NCBI RefSeq assembly: GCF_000747095.1
Contig: NZ_JQGL01000015.1
Coordinates: 39,896-103,895, forward strand
Reading direction: 5' to 3'
Origin: Sulfuricurvum sp. MLSB
GTDB taxonomy: Bacteria; Campylobacterota; Campylobacteria; Campylobacterales; Sulfurimonadaceae
DNA length: 64,000 nucleotides
Shown here piece after piece: positions 52,098 to 62,089 of the stretch. The notes beneath the pieces are model-generated. The model ran no database searches. It saw nothing but the letters and a program-made list of their open reading frames with translations, and was not told the origin of the DNA. How positions within the stretch are numbered: position 1 is the first letter of the stretch; each line of letters opens with the position of its first letter. The position numbers and the translations under genes are program-made.

Positions 52098-52199
52098 TTA
52101 CCCGACGAAGAGGTGATTAGGTGTAACCACCGCCCACAGCGTTACCGCTGCGGAAATCACTAATGTCCAAGTGATGAGTTTATCCATGATACTTGCCAT
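52098..52199 (-). CDS. 33-residue membrane peptide in the cbb3 cluster
   Basis: A short reading frame with ATG at 52197-52199 and TAA at 52098-52100. AAGGAG stands six bases upstream, as good as any in the cluster. The product starts MASIMDKLITWTLVISAAVT and continues LWAVVTPNHLFVG, one span flanked by a short basic N-terminus. It sits between DUF4006 and the TPM-like gene with no room for any other gene. Small single-span proteins such as CcoQ, CcoH or CydX-type subunits often stabilise oxidases, so a structural subunit is a reasonable inference. Confidence 0.65.
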   Translation of the reverse strand: MASIMDKLITWTLVISAAVTLWAVVTPNHLFVG

Positions 52200-52209
52200 T
52201 CCAAACTCC

Positions 52210-52416
52210 TTACTTGACTTCGACCCGATGAGCAGCATTTTCGGTGCTGATCATCTTGATCTCTTTTTCGTTTTCAATTTTGTAGAAATTGGCTGCATTG
52301 TTTTGTTGCGCACCAAGACCCAAAACCGTGAGGAATACAAGGATAGAAAGCAACAAAACCGTTGCGATCAACATCCCGGTGATACCGTCCAATGCAAAAA
52401 TACTACGATTTTCCAT
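52210..52416 (-). CDS. DUF4006-family membrane protein of the cbb3 cluster
   Basis: 68 residues from the ATG at 52414-52416, which has AAGGAGAG upstream; the frame extends further but that part overlaps ccoP's end. The start MENRSIFALDGITGMLIATV and the tail KMISTENAAHRVEVK resemble DUF4006 proteins, which are restricted to Campylobacterota cco clusters as far as I know. One span. Probably an accessory or structural oxidase component. Confidence 0.7.
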   Translation of the reverse strand: MENRSIFALDGITGMLIATVLLLSILVFLTVLGLGAQQNNAANFYKIENEKEIKMISTENAAHRVEVK

Positions 52417-52426
52417 GAGACTCTCC

Positions 52427-53338
52427 TTATTTACTGAGGTCGGTGACATAGGCACCAAGCGCTTTGACTTGAACTTCAGTCAAGTTGTTGAATGCAGGCA
52501 TTGCACCGATTGCACCTTTTTTACCGTGTTTGAGAACATCGGCTACCAACGTCGGGTTGAAGTCTGCGATGCTTGGCGCAACCATCTCCATACCTTTACC
52601 GTCAGGTCCGTGACATGCCGCACACGTTCCTGCGAATACGTCAGCACCTTCCGTGCCTTTCATCCCGCCGGCAACGTATTTAGCAACCGCATCGATTTCC
52701 GCATCGGTAATCAACGCGTTGGTGTTCATGTTCATCAAACCGTTACGATCCGGCATAGGCGCTGGGTAACCGAGCATCCCTTGACCGTTATTGATAACGT
52801 GTTTGATTGTTTTTTCTTCAAGACGTACGGTAAGGTTCGCCGCTTTACCGTCGATACCGTCCGCTTGAAGACCGTGACACGGCGCACATTGAACGATAAA
52901 GATTGATCCGCCCATCTCTTTGAGGGTCTCTTCGTCCATATTGGCGTGTTGTGCTTCAAATTTAGCGTCATGTGCCGCTACGTCTTCGTTGTATTCACCG
53001 ATTTGTGAGTACGCGTTAACAGGATAACCGGCAAGGAAATACCAGATAGCCCAAATGTTCAGACCCAGGAAAATAACCGCCCAACCGAAAGGAAGTTCGT
53101 TTTTATATTCCCCGATGCCATCCCAGTTTTCATCTGCAAGTTTACCGCTTGCTTTGTCCGTTTGCATTTGACGGATGTATTTCAATGCTACGAAAATTGC
53201 GATTGTAGCTGTTGCTACCGCACCGAGCATTGCCAATTTGTTGACGATGTCATCACCCATTTGTCCGCCGGCGATTACCCAGGTAAGGCCGAGCAGTGCA
53301 GCAACGAAGACAACACCGAATACCATCAACTTATTCAT
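52427..53338 (-). CDS. ccoP: cbb3-type cytochrome c oxidase subunit III (diheme)
   Basis: 303 residues. Two heme c sites (Cys151/154/His155 CAPCH; Cys239/242/His243 CAACH). Two N-terminal spans (about 5-24 and 35-54) and a third near 85-104 anchor it. It brings electrons from cytochrome c/bc1 to CcoO and CcoN. The extra N-terminal hydrophobic region compared with Bradyrhizobium CcoP is common in Campylobacterota. It starts where ccoQ stops. Confidence 0.95.
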   Translation of the reverse strand: MNKLMVFGVVFVAALLGLTWVIAGGQMGDDIVNKLAMLGAVATATIAIFVALKYIRQMQTDKASGKLADENWDGIGEYKNELPFGWAVIFLGLNIWAIWYFLAGYPVNAYSQIGEYNEDVAAHDAKFEAQHANMDEETLKEMGGSIFIVQCAPCHGLQADGIDGKAANLTVRLEEKTIKHVINNGQGMLGYPAPMPDRNGLMNMNTNALITDAEIDAVAKYVAGGMKGTEGADVFAGTCAACHGPDGKGMEMVAPSIADFNPTLVADVLKHGKKGAIGAMPAFNNLTEVQVKALGAYVTDLSK

Positions 53339-53553
53339 TATGGCTCCTTCTTATTTATCTCATCGTTTTTCGAGATTTCTTCGACAGGCTTGTCAGTAAT
53401 CTCATCATGTAGCGCGATGTTTCCGTACTTTTCATAATCGCGCTTCCCTTTCCACTGCGAGCTGTAGAGGTGGTAGATATACGCATAAAGCACTACCACC
53501 AACAACGCCGTGAAGAAAAAGTACGCATAAGCTTGAATCGTACCGATATCCAC
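53338..53553 (-). CDS. ccoQ: cbb3-type oxidase subunit IV
   Basis: 71 residues. One span (AYAYFFFTALLVVVLYAYIYHLY) then a charged tail. This is the typical CcoQ, which stabilises the complex. It lies between ccoO (ten bases) and ccoP (one-base overlap). Confidence 0.88.
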   Translation of the reverse strand: MDIGTIQAYAYFFFTALLVVVLYAYIYHLYSSQWKGKRDYEKYGNIALHDEITDKPVEEISKNDEINKKEP

Positions 53554-53563
53554 GCACTGCCCC

Positions 53564-54256
53564 TTATTTCAAGCTGTTCATATACGCGATAAGCGCTACG
53601 ATTTCAGGAATCTGACCCGCAGCTACCGCATCTTTAACATCTTGGTCTTTCATGTCCGCCGCAATCGCTTTTGCTTCTTCAAGAGCATCAGCGTGTGCTT
53701 CTTCCAATGTTGCTGCCAATTTGACTGTCGATTTTGAACCGTCAGCCATCGGGATTTCAGCATTGTAAGGAACTGCAAACACTTTATTAACCGTTACTTG
53801 CTCAGCATATGCAGTATCGATGTCTGCAGTGTTTTTGAACAACCAGCGATATGCCGGCATGATTGAACCCGGAACAACCGCTGCAGGATCTTTCATGTGG
53901 TTTTCATGCCAATCTGTCGTACGGTAGTTTCCTACACGCATAAGATCCGGACCTGTACGTTTTGAACCCCAAAGGAATGGGCGGTCATACGCATATTCAC
54001 CGCTCAAGCTGTAGTGACCGTAACGGTCAGTTTCAGATTTGAACGGGCGAACCAATTGTGAGTGACATGCGTTACAGCTGTTTTTGATGTAAACATGACG
54101 ACCGGCAAGTTCCAGCGTGCTGTACGGCTTAGTGCCGACAACCGGCTGAGAAGCCTGTGCAAAGTTTGGCAGAATCTCGATAAGACCTGCGAACGAAATA
54201 ACGACAAAGACAGCTACCGCGAAAAAGAACGGGTGTTTTTCTAACCAGTGAAACAT
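53564..54256 (-). CDS. ccoO: cbb3-type cytochrome c oxidase subunit II (monoheme)
   Basis: 230 residues from the ATG at 54254-54256 with AAGGAGG upstream. A span at residues 9-30, heme site Cys61/64/His65 (CNACH) followed by SQLVRPFKSETDRYG, the CcoO signature. A frame extension to 54316 overlaps ccoN and is rejected. It accepts electrons from CcoP. Confidence 0.95.
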   Translation of the reverse strand: MFHWLEKHPFFFAVAVFVVISFAGLIEILPNFAQASQPVVGTKPYSTLELAGRHVYIKNSCNACHSQLVRPFKSETDRYGHYSLSGEYAYDRPFLWGSKRTGPDLMRVGNYRTTDWHENHMKDPAAVVPGSIMPAYRWLFKNTADIDTAYAEQVTVNKVFAVPYNAEIPMADGSKSTVKLAATLEEAHADALEEAKAIAADMKDQDVKDAVAAGQIPEIVALIAYMNSLK

Positions 54257-54269
54257 TTTCCCCTCCTTA

Positions 54270-55751
54270 TTAGGCGCCCATCGGCGATGCGTTTTGAAGT
54301 TCACTCTCTTCAACACGGCGAGAGCTTGTCATTGTTTTGTACATGTTGTACGCAAACAAGAACATACCTACGAGATACAATGTTCCACCAACCGCACGGA
54401 TTGTGAAATACGGGTGCAATACAGAAACCGTATCGATGAATGAGTAAGCAAGGTTACCGAACTCATCGTGCGCACGCCACATCATACCTTGTGTAATACC
54501 TGCGATCCACATAGAAGTGAAGTACAGAACAACACCAAGCGTTTGAACCCAGAATTGTGTGTTCATCAACGATTTAGAGTAAATCTCACGTTTGAATACA
54601 CGTGGAGCCATATGGAACAATGCAGCCATGATCATGAATGCAACCCATCCAAGAACACCGTCATGCACGTGACCGACGATCCAGTCTGTAAAGTGAGCCA
54701 ACGCATTGACCGATTTGATCGCTTGGATCGGACCTTCAAGAGTCGAGAACATGTAGAACGTAGACGCGAGGATCATGAATTTGATCAACGGGCTAGCCGC
54801 TACTTGCTGCCATTCACCTTTCATGGTCAAAAGCATGTTGATTGCAGAACCCCATGACGGGAGAATCAATACAACCGAGAAAACAGAACCCATAGTCTGC
54901 ATCCAGTCAGGTACAGTCGAGTAGATCAAGTGGTGTCCGCCCGCCCAAAGGTAAACAAACATCAGACCCCAGAATGCAAGAAGAGACAATTTATACGAAT
55001 AAACCGCTTGTCCCGACTCTTTTGGGAGGAAGTAGTAGATCATCGCAACGATGGGAACAGTAAACCCGAACGCAACCGCGTTGTGTCCGTACCACCATTG
55101 TACCAATGCATCATTGGTTCCGGCATACATAGAAACCGAGTGATACCAGTCACCGATTCCGCCAGATGCGAAATACGTAGGAATCGCCATGTTGTTGAAC
55201 AGGTAAAGCATTGCAATACCGAGGAATGTAGCGATGTAATACCAGATAGAGATGTACAGTGATTTTTCACGGCGGATACCGATCAAACCGAAAAGTCCCA
55301 TACCCCAAAGTACCCATACGACAACTACCGCGATATCGATAGGCCATTCGAACTCAGCATACTCTTTAGAGGTAGTGATACCCATCAAAAGTGAGCCGAC
55401 AACAGCAACAACTACCAGCATATAAAGCCAGAAGTGCAATTTACCGAGGAACATCAAAAATTTTGATTCTGCCATCGATACTTTCAAGACACGTTGACCT
55501 ACATAATACCATGTAGCCCAAATACCACTCAGGGTAAACCCGAAAATTACGGCATCTGTGTGCAACGGACGAAGACGGCTGAAGTTGGTGTATTCTGCCA
55601 ACCCTTCACCCAACATCGTATTAACAGCCGGAAATGCCATTTCCCACGCCAAAATAACGCCGACAAGCATCCCGACAATACCGAGTACAACAGTTGTAAG
55701 CATAAACATCTTAGCGACCGTGTAATCATACTCCAATGGACGATTATCCAT
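54270..55751 (-). CDS. ccoN: cbb3-type cytochrome c oxidase catalytic subunit I
   Basis: 493 residues, about 12 spans. Histidine ligands to hemes b and b3 and copper appear in LRPLHTDAVIFGFTLSG, WYGHNAVAFGFTV, WAGGHHLIYSTVPDWMQT and HFTDWIVGHVHDGVLGW. It reduces oxygen with high affinity and pumps protons. First gene of the cco cluster; the leader contains a large hairpin and a palindrome. Confidence 0.97.
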   Translation of the reverse strand: MDNRPLEYDYTVAKMFMLTTVVLGIVGMLVGVILAWEMAFPAVNTMLGEGLAEYTNFSRLRPLHTDAVIFGFTLSGIWATWYYVGQRVLKVSMAESKFLMFLGKLHFWLYMLVVVAVVGSLLMGITTSKEYAEFEWPIDIAVVVVWVLWGMGLFGLIGIRREKSLYISIWYYIATFLGIAMLYLFNNMAIPTYFASGGIGDWYHSVSMYAGTNDALVQWWYGHNAVAFGFTVPIVAMIYYFLPKESGQAVYSYKLSLLAFWGLMFVYLWAGGHHLIYSTVPDWMQTMGSVFSVVLILPSWGSAINMLLTMKGEWQQVAASPLIKFMILASTFYMFSTLEGPIQAIKSVNALAHFTDWIVGHVHDGVLGWVAFMIMAALFHMAPRVFKREIYSKSLMNTQFWVQTLGVVLYFTSMWIAGITQGMMWRAHDEFGNLAYSFIDTVSVLHPYFTIRAVGGTLYLVGMFLFAYNMYKTMTSSRRVEESELQNASPMGA

Positions 55752-55790
55752 TTACGACCTCCTTAAAGATTCAAAGCATAAGAGCCTATT

Positions 55791-55834
55791 AGGGCACCCC
55801 TAAGAATCGAAACACCGATTTTTAGGGGTGCCCT
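55791..55834 (-). repeat. 19-bp stem hairpin in the ccoN leader
   Basis: AGGGCACCCCTAAGAATCG pairs with the complementary arm at 55816-55834 (one G-U pair) around a 6-base loop. It lies between the predicted promoter and the ccoN ATG, 40 bases before the start. No T run follows on either strand, so it does not look like an ordinary terminator. Confidence 0.8.
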
Positions 55835-55838
55835 TAAC

Positions 55839-55855
55839 ACTTTTGTAACAAAAGT
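55839..55855 (-). repeat. Palindrome downstream of the ccoN promoter
   Basis: ACTTTTG-TAA-CAAAAGT, perfect 7-bp arms, starting about 10 bases downstream of the predicted transcription start. Position fits an operator that blocks RNA polymerase. Confidence 0.5.
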
Positions 55856-55873
55856 AGGCTATTAGACACTCTA

Positions 55874-55882
55874 ATGATAGCA
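55874..55882 (-). promoter_or_regulatory. Extended -10 promoter of the cco cluster
   Basis: Minus-strand TGCTATCAT; upstream is an AT-rich region reaching to about 55950. Confidence 0.55.
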
Positions 55883-56017
55883 ATCGCAGTATTTAAGGAA
55901 TCTTAAATTTTTAAAGGTTTTGCGCCATATCAAAACTTAACGATAATTTTAAGGTTTTCTACAGAATAAGGAGAAGAAAAGTAACACATACAGAAAAATA
56001 CGGGGGAAACAAGGAGG

Positions 56018-56037
56018 GTTTCGGGTTTCCCCGAAAC
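56018..56037 (-). terminator. Hairpin after carA
   Basis: GTTTCGGG-TTTC-CCCGAAAC, 8-bp perfect stem 6 bases after the carA stop. It is followed on the minus strand by a C/T-rich stretch with interrupted T runs. Confidence 0.5.
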
Positions 56038-56043
56038 GAAGAA

Positions 56044-57171
56044 TCAACGCTGGATAAGTTGAAGAAAGTCGTTAAAAATAGAACGGCTCTCTTTTGGACC
56101 CGGGCTTGATTCGGGGTGATGCTGCACCGAAAAGACGGGGCCGGTTTTATAGCGGAGCCCTTCGATCGTATTGTCAAAGAGATTGATATGGGTCACTTCC
56201 GCAATCTCACGCACCGATTCGGGAACATTGTAGTTATGGTTTTGTGCCGTAATTTCGACCATTCCCGTTTTCACGTTCTTGACCGGGTGGTTTCCGCCGT
56301 GGTGGCCGAACTTCAACTTATGGGTGTCATAGCCGTGCGCGATGCTGAGCAGCTGATGCCCCAAACAGATTCCGCAAATCGGCACTTTGCGGGCGATCAG
56401 CTTTTTGATCTCTTCTTGCTCTTTTTTCAGTACCAGAGGATCTCCCGGACCGTTTGAGAGGAATACACCGTCGATTTCACCCGATTCATAACGCTTGATC
56501 AAGTCGTCGCCGTTAAAGGTATTGGGGAGTACTTCAACGTCGAAGCCTGCTTCGGTGAGTTCGTTGAGAATATTGCGTTTGATACCGAAATCGATAGCGG
56601 CAAGGCGCGCTTTCGGCGCGGGAGCGTCGTTATAGCGGAATGTTACCGGATCGTATGCGCCGTCGCGGTGCTTATACGCGGTTTTGGTACTGACCTCTTG
56701 GATGTAATTGATCTCTTCGATGCGGGGAGAGCTTTCAAGAAGTTTTTTCAACTCCTCTTTGTTGCTCACTTCGGTCGATGCGATCATCATCATCGCACCC
56801 TCGGTGCGGAGCATTTTGGTGATGTAGCGCGTATCGATATCGCAGATACCGATGATTCCGTGTTTTTCCAGAAACGTATGCAACGCTTCTTCAGCACGAA
56901 AATTCGAATAACGTTTCTGATACTGGCGGACAATGATCCCTTTGCAGTGGGCGGAAGCGCTTTCCATATCTTCGTCATTGACTCCGACGTTGCCGATTTC
57001 GGGCATTGTGAACGTGACGAACTGTCCCGCGTACGACGGGTCGGTAATTATCTCCTGATACCCGCTCATAGAGGTGTTGAATACGATCTCCCCTACTGCA
57101 GTCGTATCGGCACCGAAACTTTTTCCCTGAAGATACGTCCCGTTCTCGAGATAAACCCAAACATCACGCAT
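56044..57171 (-). CDS. carA: Carbamoyl phosphate synthase small chain (glutaminase)
   Basis: 375 residues. N-terminal domain VYLENGTYLQGKSFGADTT and glutamine amidotransferase domain with the catalytic Cys in GICLGHQLLSIAHG and the His/Glu pair VQHHPESSPGP. It provides ammonia for pyrimidine and arginine synthesis; carB is not in the window. It overlaps the DUF507 gene by one base. Confidence 0.96.
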   Translation of the reverse strand: MRDVWVYLENGTYLQGKSFGADTTAVGEIVFNTSMSGYQEIITDPSYAGQFVTFTMPEIGNVGVNDEDMESASAHCKGIIVRQYQKRYSNFRAEEALHTFLEKHGIIGICDIDTRYITKMLRTEGAMMMIASTEVSNKEELKKLLESSPRIEEINYIQEVSTKTAYKHRDGAYDPVTFRYNDAPAPKARLAAIDFGIKRNILNELTEAGFDVEVLPNTFNGDDLIKRYESGEIDGVFLSNGPGDPLVLKKEQEEIKKLIARKVPICGICLGHQLLSIAHGYDTHKLKFGHHGGNHPVKNVKTGMVEITAQNHNYNVPESVREIAEVTHINLFDNTIEGLRYKTGPVFSVQHHPESSPGPKESRSIFNDFLQLIQR

Positions 57172-57722
57172 TATGCTATCCCCCTTCGCACCAGTTCTTC
57201 TTTATAAAGCTTGTCATAAACGATCTCATACTCATCCGTTCCCGGGATAAGATGACGTTTGTAGCTTTTGATTTTTTGGAATACCGCCGATTCGATTTCG
57301 CTCGTGTCGGCAATTGACGCGGTGATCGCATCGTAAATGACGTTTTTGATCCGGTTTTCGCTGACATCGTAATGGATCAGATCCTCTTCATACAGCGCAT
57401 CCAGAATCTGGTGAGCGATATCGGAGTAGCGGTCTTCGTACGAAAGGATAACGCCGAATTCGGGAGCCAATTTCTTTTTGATCATAAAGAAAAGCTGACG
57501 TTCGTCGGCAAGGTAAAAATCGATCTGCTCTTCGTTGGCGTTCACGATCTCTTTGACTTTTTCTTCGAGTGCGATCTCTTTTTTGATATTGGCAGCCAAT
57601 ATGGATTCCGCTTCTTTTGCGGCACTTTCCAGCCCTTTTGTCATCGTGACCAGCCCGCTGCGGCTTAGATCAACGGCGATACGCGTTGCGATATGGGGTA
57701 CGTGTGTCAGTGAAACCTTCAT
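57171..57722 (-). CDS. DUF507-family protein
   Basis: 183 residues, soluble, helical and charged. Two halves of similar pattern end in FFMIKKKLAPEFGVILSYED and IPGTDEYEIVYDKLYKEELV. It is a DUF507 member of double length. The same gene neighbours carA in C. jejuni. Function unknown. Confidence 0.8.
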   Translation of the reverse strand: MKVSLTHVPHIATRIAVDLSRSGLVTMTKGLESAAKEAESILAANIKKEIALEEKVKEIVNANEEQIDFYLADERQLFFMIKKKLAPEFGVILSYEDRYSDIAHQILDALYEEDLIHYDVSENRIKNVIYDAITASIADTSEIESAVFQKIKSYKRHLIPGTDEYEIVYDKLYKEELVRRGIA

Positions 57723-57745
57723 TGCCTGCCCTGAGTGAAATTTTT

Positions 57746-57777
57746 GCCATTTTACTCAAAAACACCTCTAAAATGGC
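57746..57777 (-). repeat. Inverted repeat containing the promoter of DUF507-carA
   Basis: GCCATTTTA and TAAAATGGC, 9-bp arms with a 14-base loop. Each arm contains a TAAAAT -10-like hexamer in one orientation; the one at 57749-57754 on the minus strand is 27 bases before the DUF507 ATG and is a likely -10. Confidence 0.4.
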
Positions 57778-57795
57778 TTAGACGTTTTTCTGAGA

Positions 57796-58323
57796 TTACG
57801 GCTTCGGTTCAGGAATCTGTTTTAGTTTCGCCGTAATTTCTGATCCTTTTTGGGGTTCCATTTTGGCGAGAATCTGCCCGGTTACTTTGGTGTTAAGGGT
57901 GCTCATAATGGCGGCCGCCTCATCCGCCGACATCTGCGACAGTATCTGCGCCGATGCGGCCGGCTTCATTTTGGCAAAGGTCTGCGATACTCTGTCGGAT
58001 TTAAGCTGTTTGATCTCGTCGAGCACTTTTTTATTCTCGTCGAGCATCTTTTTCACCGAAGCCTCTCTGGCTTTGATTTCGGACAGCTTTTGATCGACTT
58101 TGGTGTCTTTGCCTTTGATCATCACCTCTTTTTTCCGCAGCAGATCTTCGGTTGCCCGCTTAAGCGCATCGAGCGACTGGCGCTGTTCGTCAATCCGTTC
58201 CAGCTCGGACAGCAACTCGTTTTTACGGTCTTCGAAAATTTTCGTACACTCGTACGACTTCGTGTTTTGCGCTGCGCTCATGGCCGCCGTGCTCAGCAGT
58301 AATATCCAAAATAGTCTCATCAC
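57796..58323 (-). CDS. MotE/MgtE-N-like exported protein (flagellar-associated)
   Basis: 175 residues. Signal peptide (MMRLFWILLLSTAAMSAA), a coiled coil from about 30 to 105, then an MgtE N-terminal-type helical domain (FAKMKPAASAQILSQMSADE). The order signal, coiled coil, MgtE_N matches MotE-like proteins and the C. jejuni protein at the same position. Likely periplasmic chaperone or motor-associated protein. Overlaps the FliJ-like gene by four bases. Confidence 0.7.
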   Translation of the reverse strand: MMRLFWILLLSTAAMSAAQNTKSYECTKIFEDRKNELLSELERIDEQRQSLDALKRATEDLLRKKEVMIKGKDTKVDQKLSEIKAREASVKKMLDENKKVLDEIKQLKSDRVSQTFAKMKPAASAQILSQMSADEAAAIMSTLNTKVTGQILAKMEPQKGSEITAKLKQIPEPKP

Positions 58324-58739
58324 ATTTCTCTTTTGTAGGTTATTGTTCCGATTTCATCAAGCATTTTAGCTTCTTGGGCTTTTATTTTTTTGATCTGCGC
58401 GTTCACTTCCTGAACTTCCAGATAGCTGAACTTCTCAAAATCGATTCGGGACGCGTGAAACCGTTCCCGCATTTTCTGCTGCTTTTCTTCTGCGCGCTCG
58501 AGCATTTCCTTGCATCTCTCGATAGTATCGTGTTGAGTCTGTATCATCATGTTGGCCTGGGAAAGTTCGCGGATGGATCCGCTTTGGGGCAAATGGAGTG
58601 AGGCAAGGGCCTGATAGGCCGTGTTGAGGCGGTCGCTCGCACCGGCGACTTCGTTGTTCGCCGCGATGAGGGCTCGTTCGGCTTCGTCCAAACTCTTTTT
58701 TTTGAGTTTTACCAGAGGCTCGTAACGCGATTTTCCCAT
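58320..58739 (-). CDS. FliJ-like coiled-coil protein
   Basis: 139 residues, almost entirely helical with heptads (KLKKKSLDEAERALIAANNE, then KEMLERAEEKQQKMRERFHA). Length, no membrane span and basic N-terminus match FliJ, the flagellar export chaperone. Coupled to the MotE-like gene, which supports a flagellar role. Coiled coils match easily, so moderate. Confidence 0.65.
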   Translation of the reverse strand: MGKSRYEPLVKLKKKSLDEAERALIAANNEVAGASDRLNTAYQALASLHLPQSGSIRELSQANMMIQTQHDTIERCKEMLERAEEKQQKMRERFHASRIDFEKFSYLEVQEVNAQIKKIKAQEAKMLDEIGTITYKREM

Positions 58740-58760
58740 AACGGCTCCTCTTTGCGGTTA

Positions 58761-60867
<2,107 letters not shown>

Positions 60868-60872
60868 AACGA

Positions 60873-61976
60873 TCAAAGCCCGAAATAGACGGTGTTAAAC
60901 ACGCGGTTAGCGGTTCCGTCATACGCGCGGCGGCCCATTTTATCGAGAGCCAATTCCACCGCGTTAGCTGCCCAGCACGCTTCATACGGAGCAATCAGCC
61001 CCATGTGGTTGATACGGAAAATCGAATCTTTGATGTGATCTTGACCGCCCGCGACATTCACATCGAATGCTTTAAGAGTTGAACGGATTTTTTTCGCTTC
61101 CGCATCCCCTACCGTCGTCATCGAATCGGCTGGGCTTGTCGGATAGATGGAGAGACCGATTGCCATCATCGCTTCACGGGTCGCTTTCGCGCGGCGCGCC
61201 GTGTCGGCGTACAATTTATCGAGTCCCCCCTCCGCTTTGATACGGTTCAGCACCGATTCCAAACCGATGGTAATCGTCGTAGCCGCCGTCCATGCCGTCG
61301 TGTTTTTACGCTGATTTTTGATCTCGGTTGCGAGGTTGAAATAATACCCTTTGCCGCTTCCGATCTTCTCGATGGCGGCATTGGAAAGGCCCATGATTGC
61401 CAGTCCGGGAGGGAGCATCAACGCTTTTTGGCTTCCCGAGATCAGACAGTCGATATGGCTCACGTCGATTTTTTCGACGCCGACCGCCGTAATGCCGTCC
61501 GCAATCACCATGATCGAAGGGTTATGCGCTTTTACCGCCGCGGCGATGGCTTCAACGCTGTGGCGTAATCCGCCGGCACTTTCGCAGATTTGAAGTGCGA
61601 TGGCATCGACGTCAGGGTTGGCGGCAAGGGCTGCTTTGACCTCTTCGACGGTCGCGGGGGTATCCCATTCGTGCTTGATCTCGACGTTCGCGATGCCGTG
61701 AGCCACGGCGATGCGGCCGAAACGCTCGCCGAATTTTCCCGAATTGATCGAGAGGAGTTTGGAGTGGGCCAGATTGATCACCGCCCCTTCCATTGCGCCG
61801 GTTCCTGAAGAGGCAAGCATCAGTACCTCATCCATCCCGAGCAGTTCGAACAACAATGCACGCGTCCGCTCGAAAATCGCTTCAAATTCGGGAGTACGGT
61901 GATGGAGTGTTTCGCCCGCCATTGCGATACGTACCGATTCGGGTACAGGGGTAGGACCGGGGGTAAAAAGTAACAT
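60873..61976 (-). CDS. Class V aminotransferase (serine/alanine-glyoxylate type)
   Basis: 367 residues. MLLFTPGPTPVPESVRIAM and LHHRTPEFEAIF start the family motif. The PLP lysine is in ISGSQKALMLPPGLAIMG, and VIADGITAVGVEKID supplies the aspartate. Family substrates include serine-pyruvate or alanine-glyoxylate. It overlaps the following gene slightly and has its own promoter. Confidence 0.88.
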   Translation of the reverse strand: MLLFTPGPTPVPESVRIAMAGETLHHRTPEFEAIFERTRALLFELLGMDEVLMLASSGTGAMEGAVINLAHSKLLSINSGKFGERFGRIAVAHGIANVEIKHEWDTPATVEEVKAALAANPDVDAIALQICESAGGLRHSVEAIAAAVKAHNPSIMVIADGITAVGVEKIDVSHIDCLISGSQKALMLPPGLAIMGLSNAAIEKIGSGKGYYFNLATEIKNQRKNTTAWTAATTITIGLESVLNRIKAEGGLDKLYADTARRAKATREAMMAIGLSIYPTSPADSMTTVGDAEAKKIRSTLKAFDVNVAGGQDHIKDSIFRINHMGLIAPYEACWAANAVELALDKMGRRAYDGTANRVFNTVYFGL

Positions 61977-62011
61977 GGAATCTATCCTTAGTCTGAGTGC
62001 AAAATAGCGAT

Positions 62012-62017
62012 ATTATA
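62012..62017 (-). promoter_or_regulatory. Promoter -10 of aminotransferase-hisZ-purA unit
   Basis: Minus-strand TATAAT, 35 bases before the aminotransferase ATG, which is preceded by AAGGA. Confidence 0.55.
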
Positions 62018-62056
62018 GCCAACGGGAAGTTAGGGGAGGTTTAAGGGGGGATGCTA

Positions 62057-62065
62057 TGCTACAAT
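62057..62065 (+). promoter_or_regulatory. Extended -10 promoter of uppP
   Basis: TGCTACAAT, 24 bases before the GTG start. Its position argues against an ATG at 62051, which would lie upstream of the transcript. Confidence 0.6.
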
Positions 62066-62089
62066 TGCACCAAAAAAAAGAGAGTTTTT

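Noticed and set aside
55791..55834. Rho-independent terminator for carA
   Set aside because: It is over 200 bases past carA, lies next to ccoN, and has no T run; the hairpin at 56018-56037 is better placed.
62051..62089. ATG start of uppP
   Set aside because: It would precede the extended -10 at 62057-62065; the GTG at 62090 has a ribosome binding site and starts the family motif correctly.
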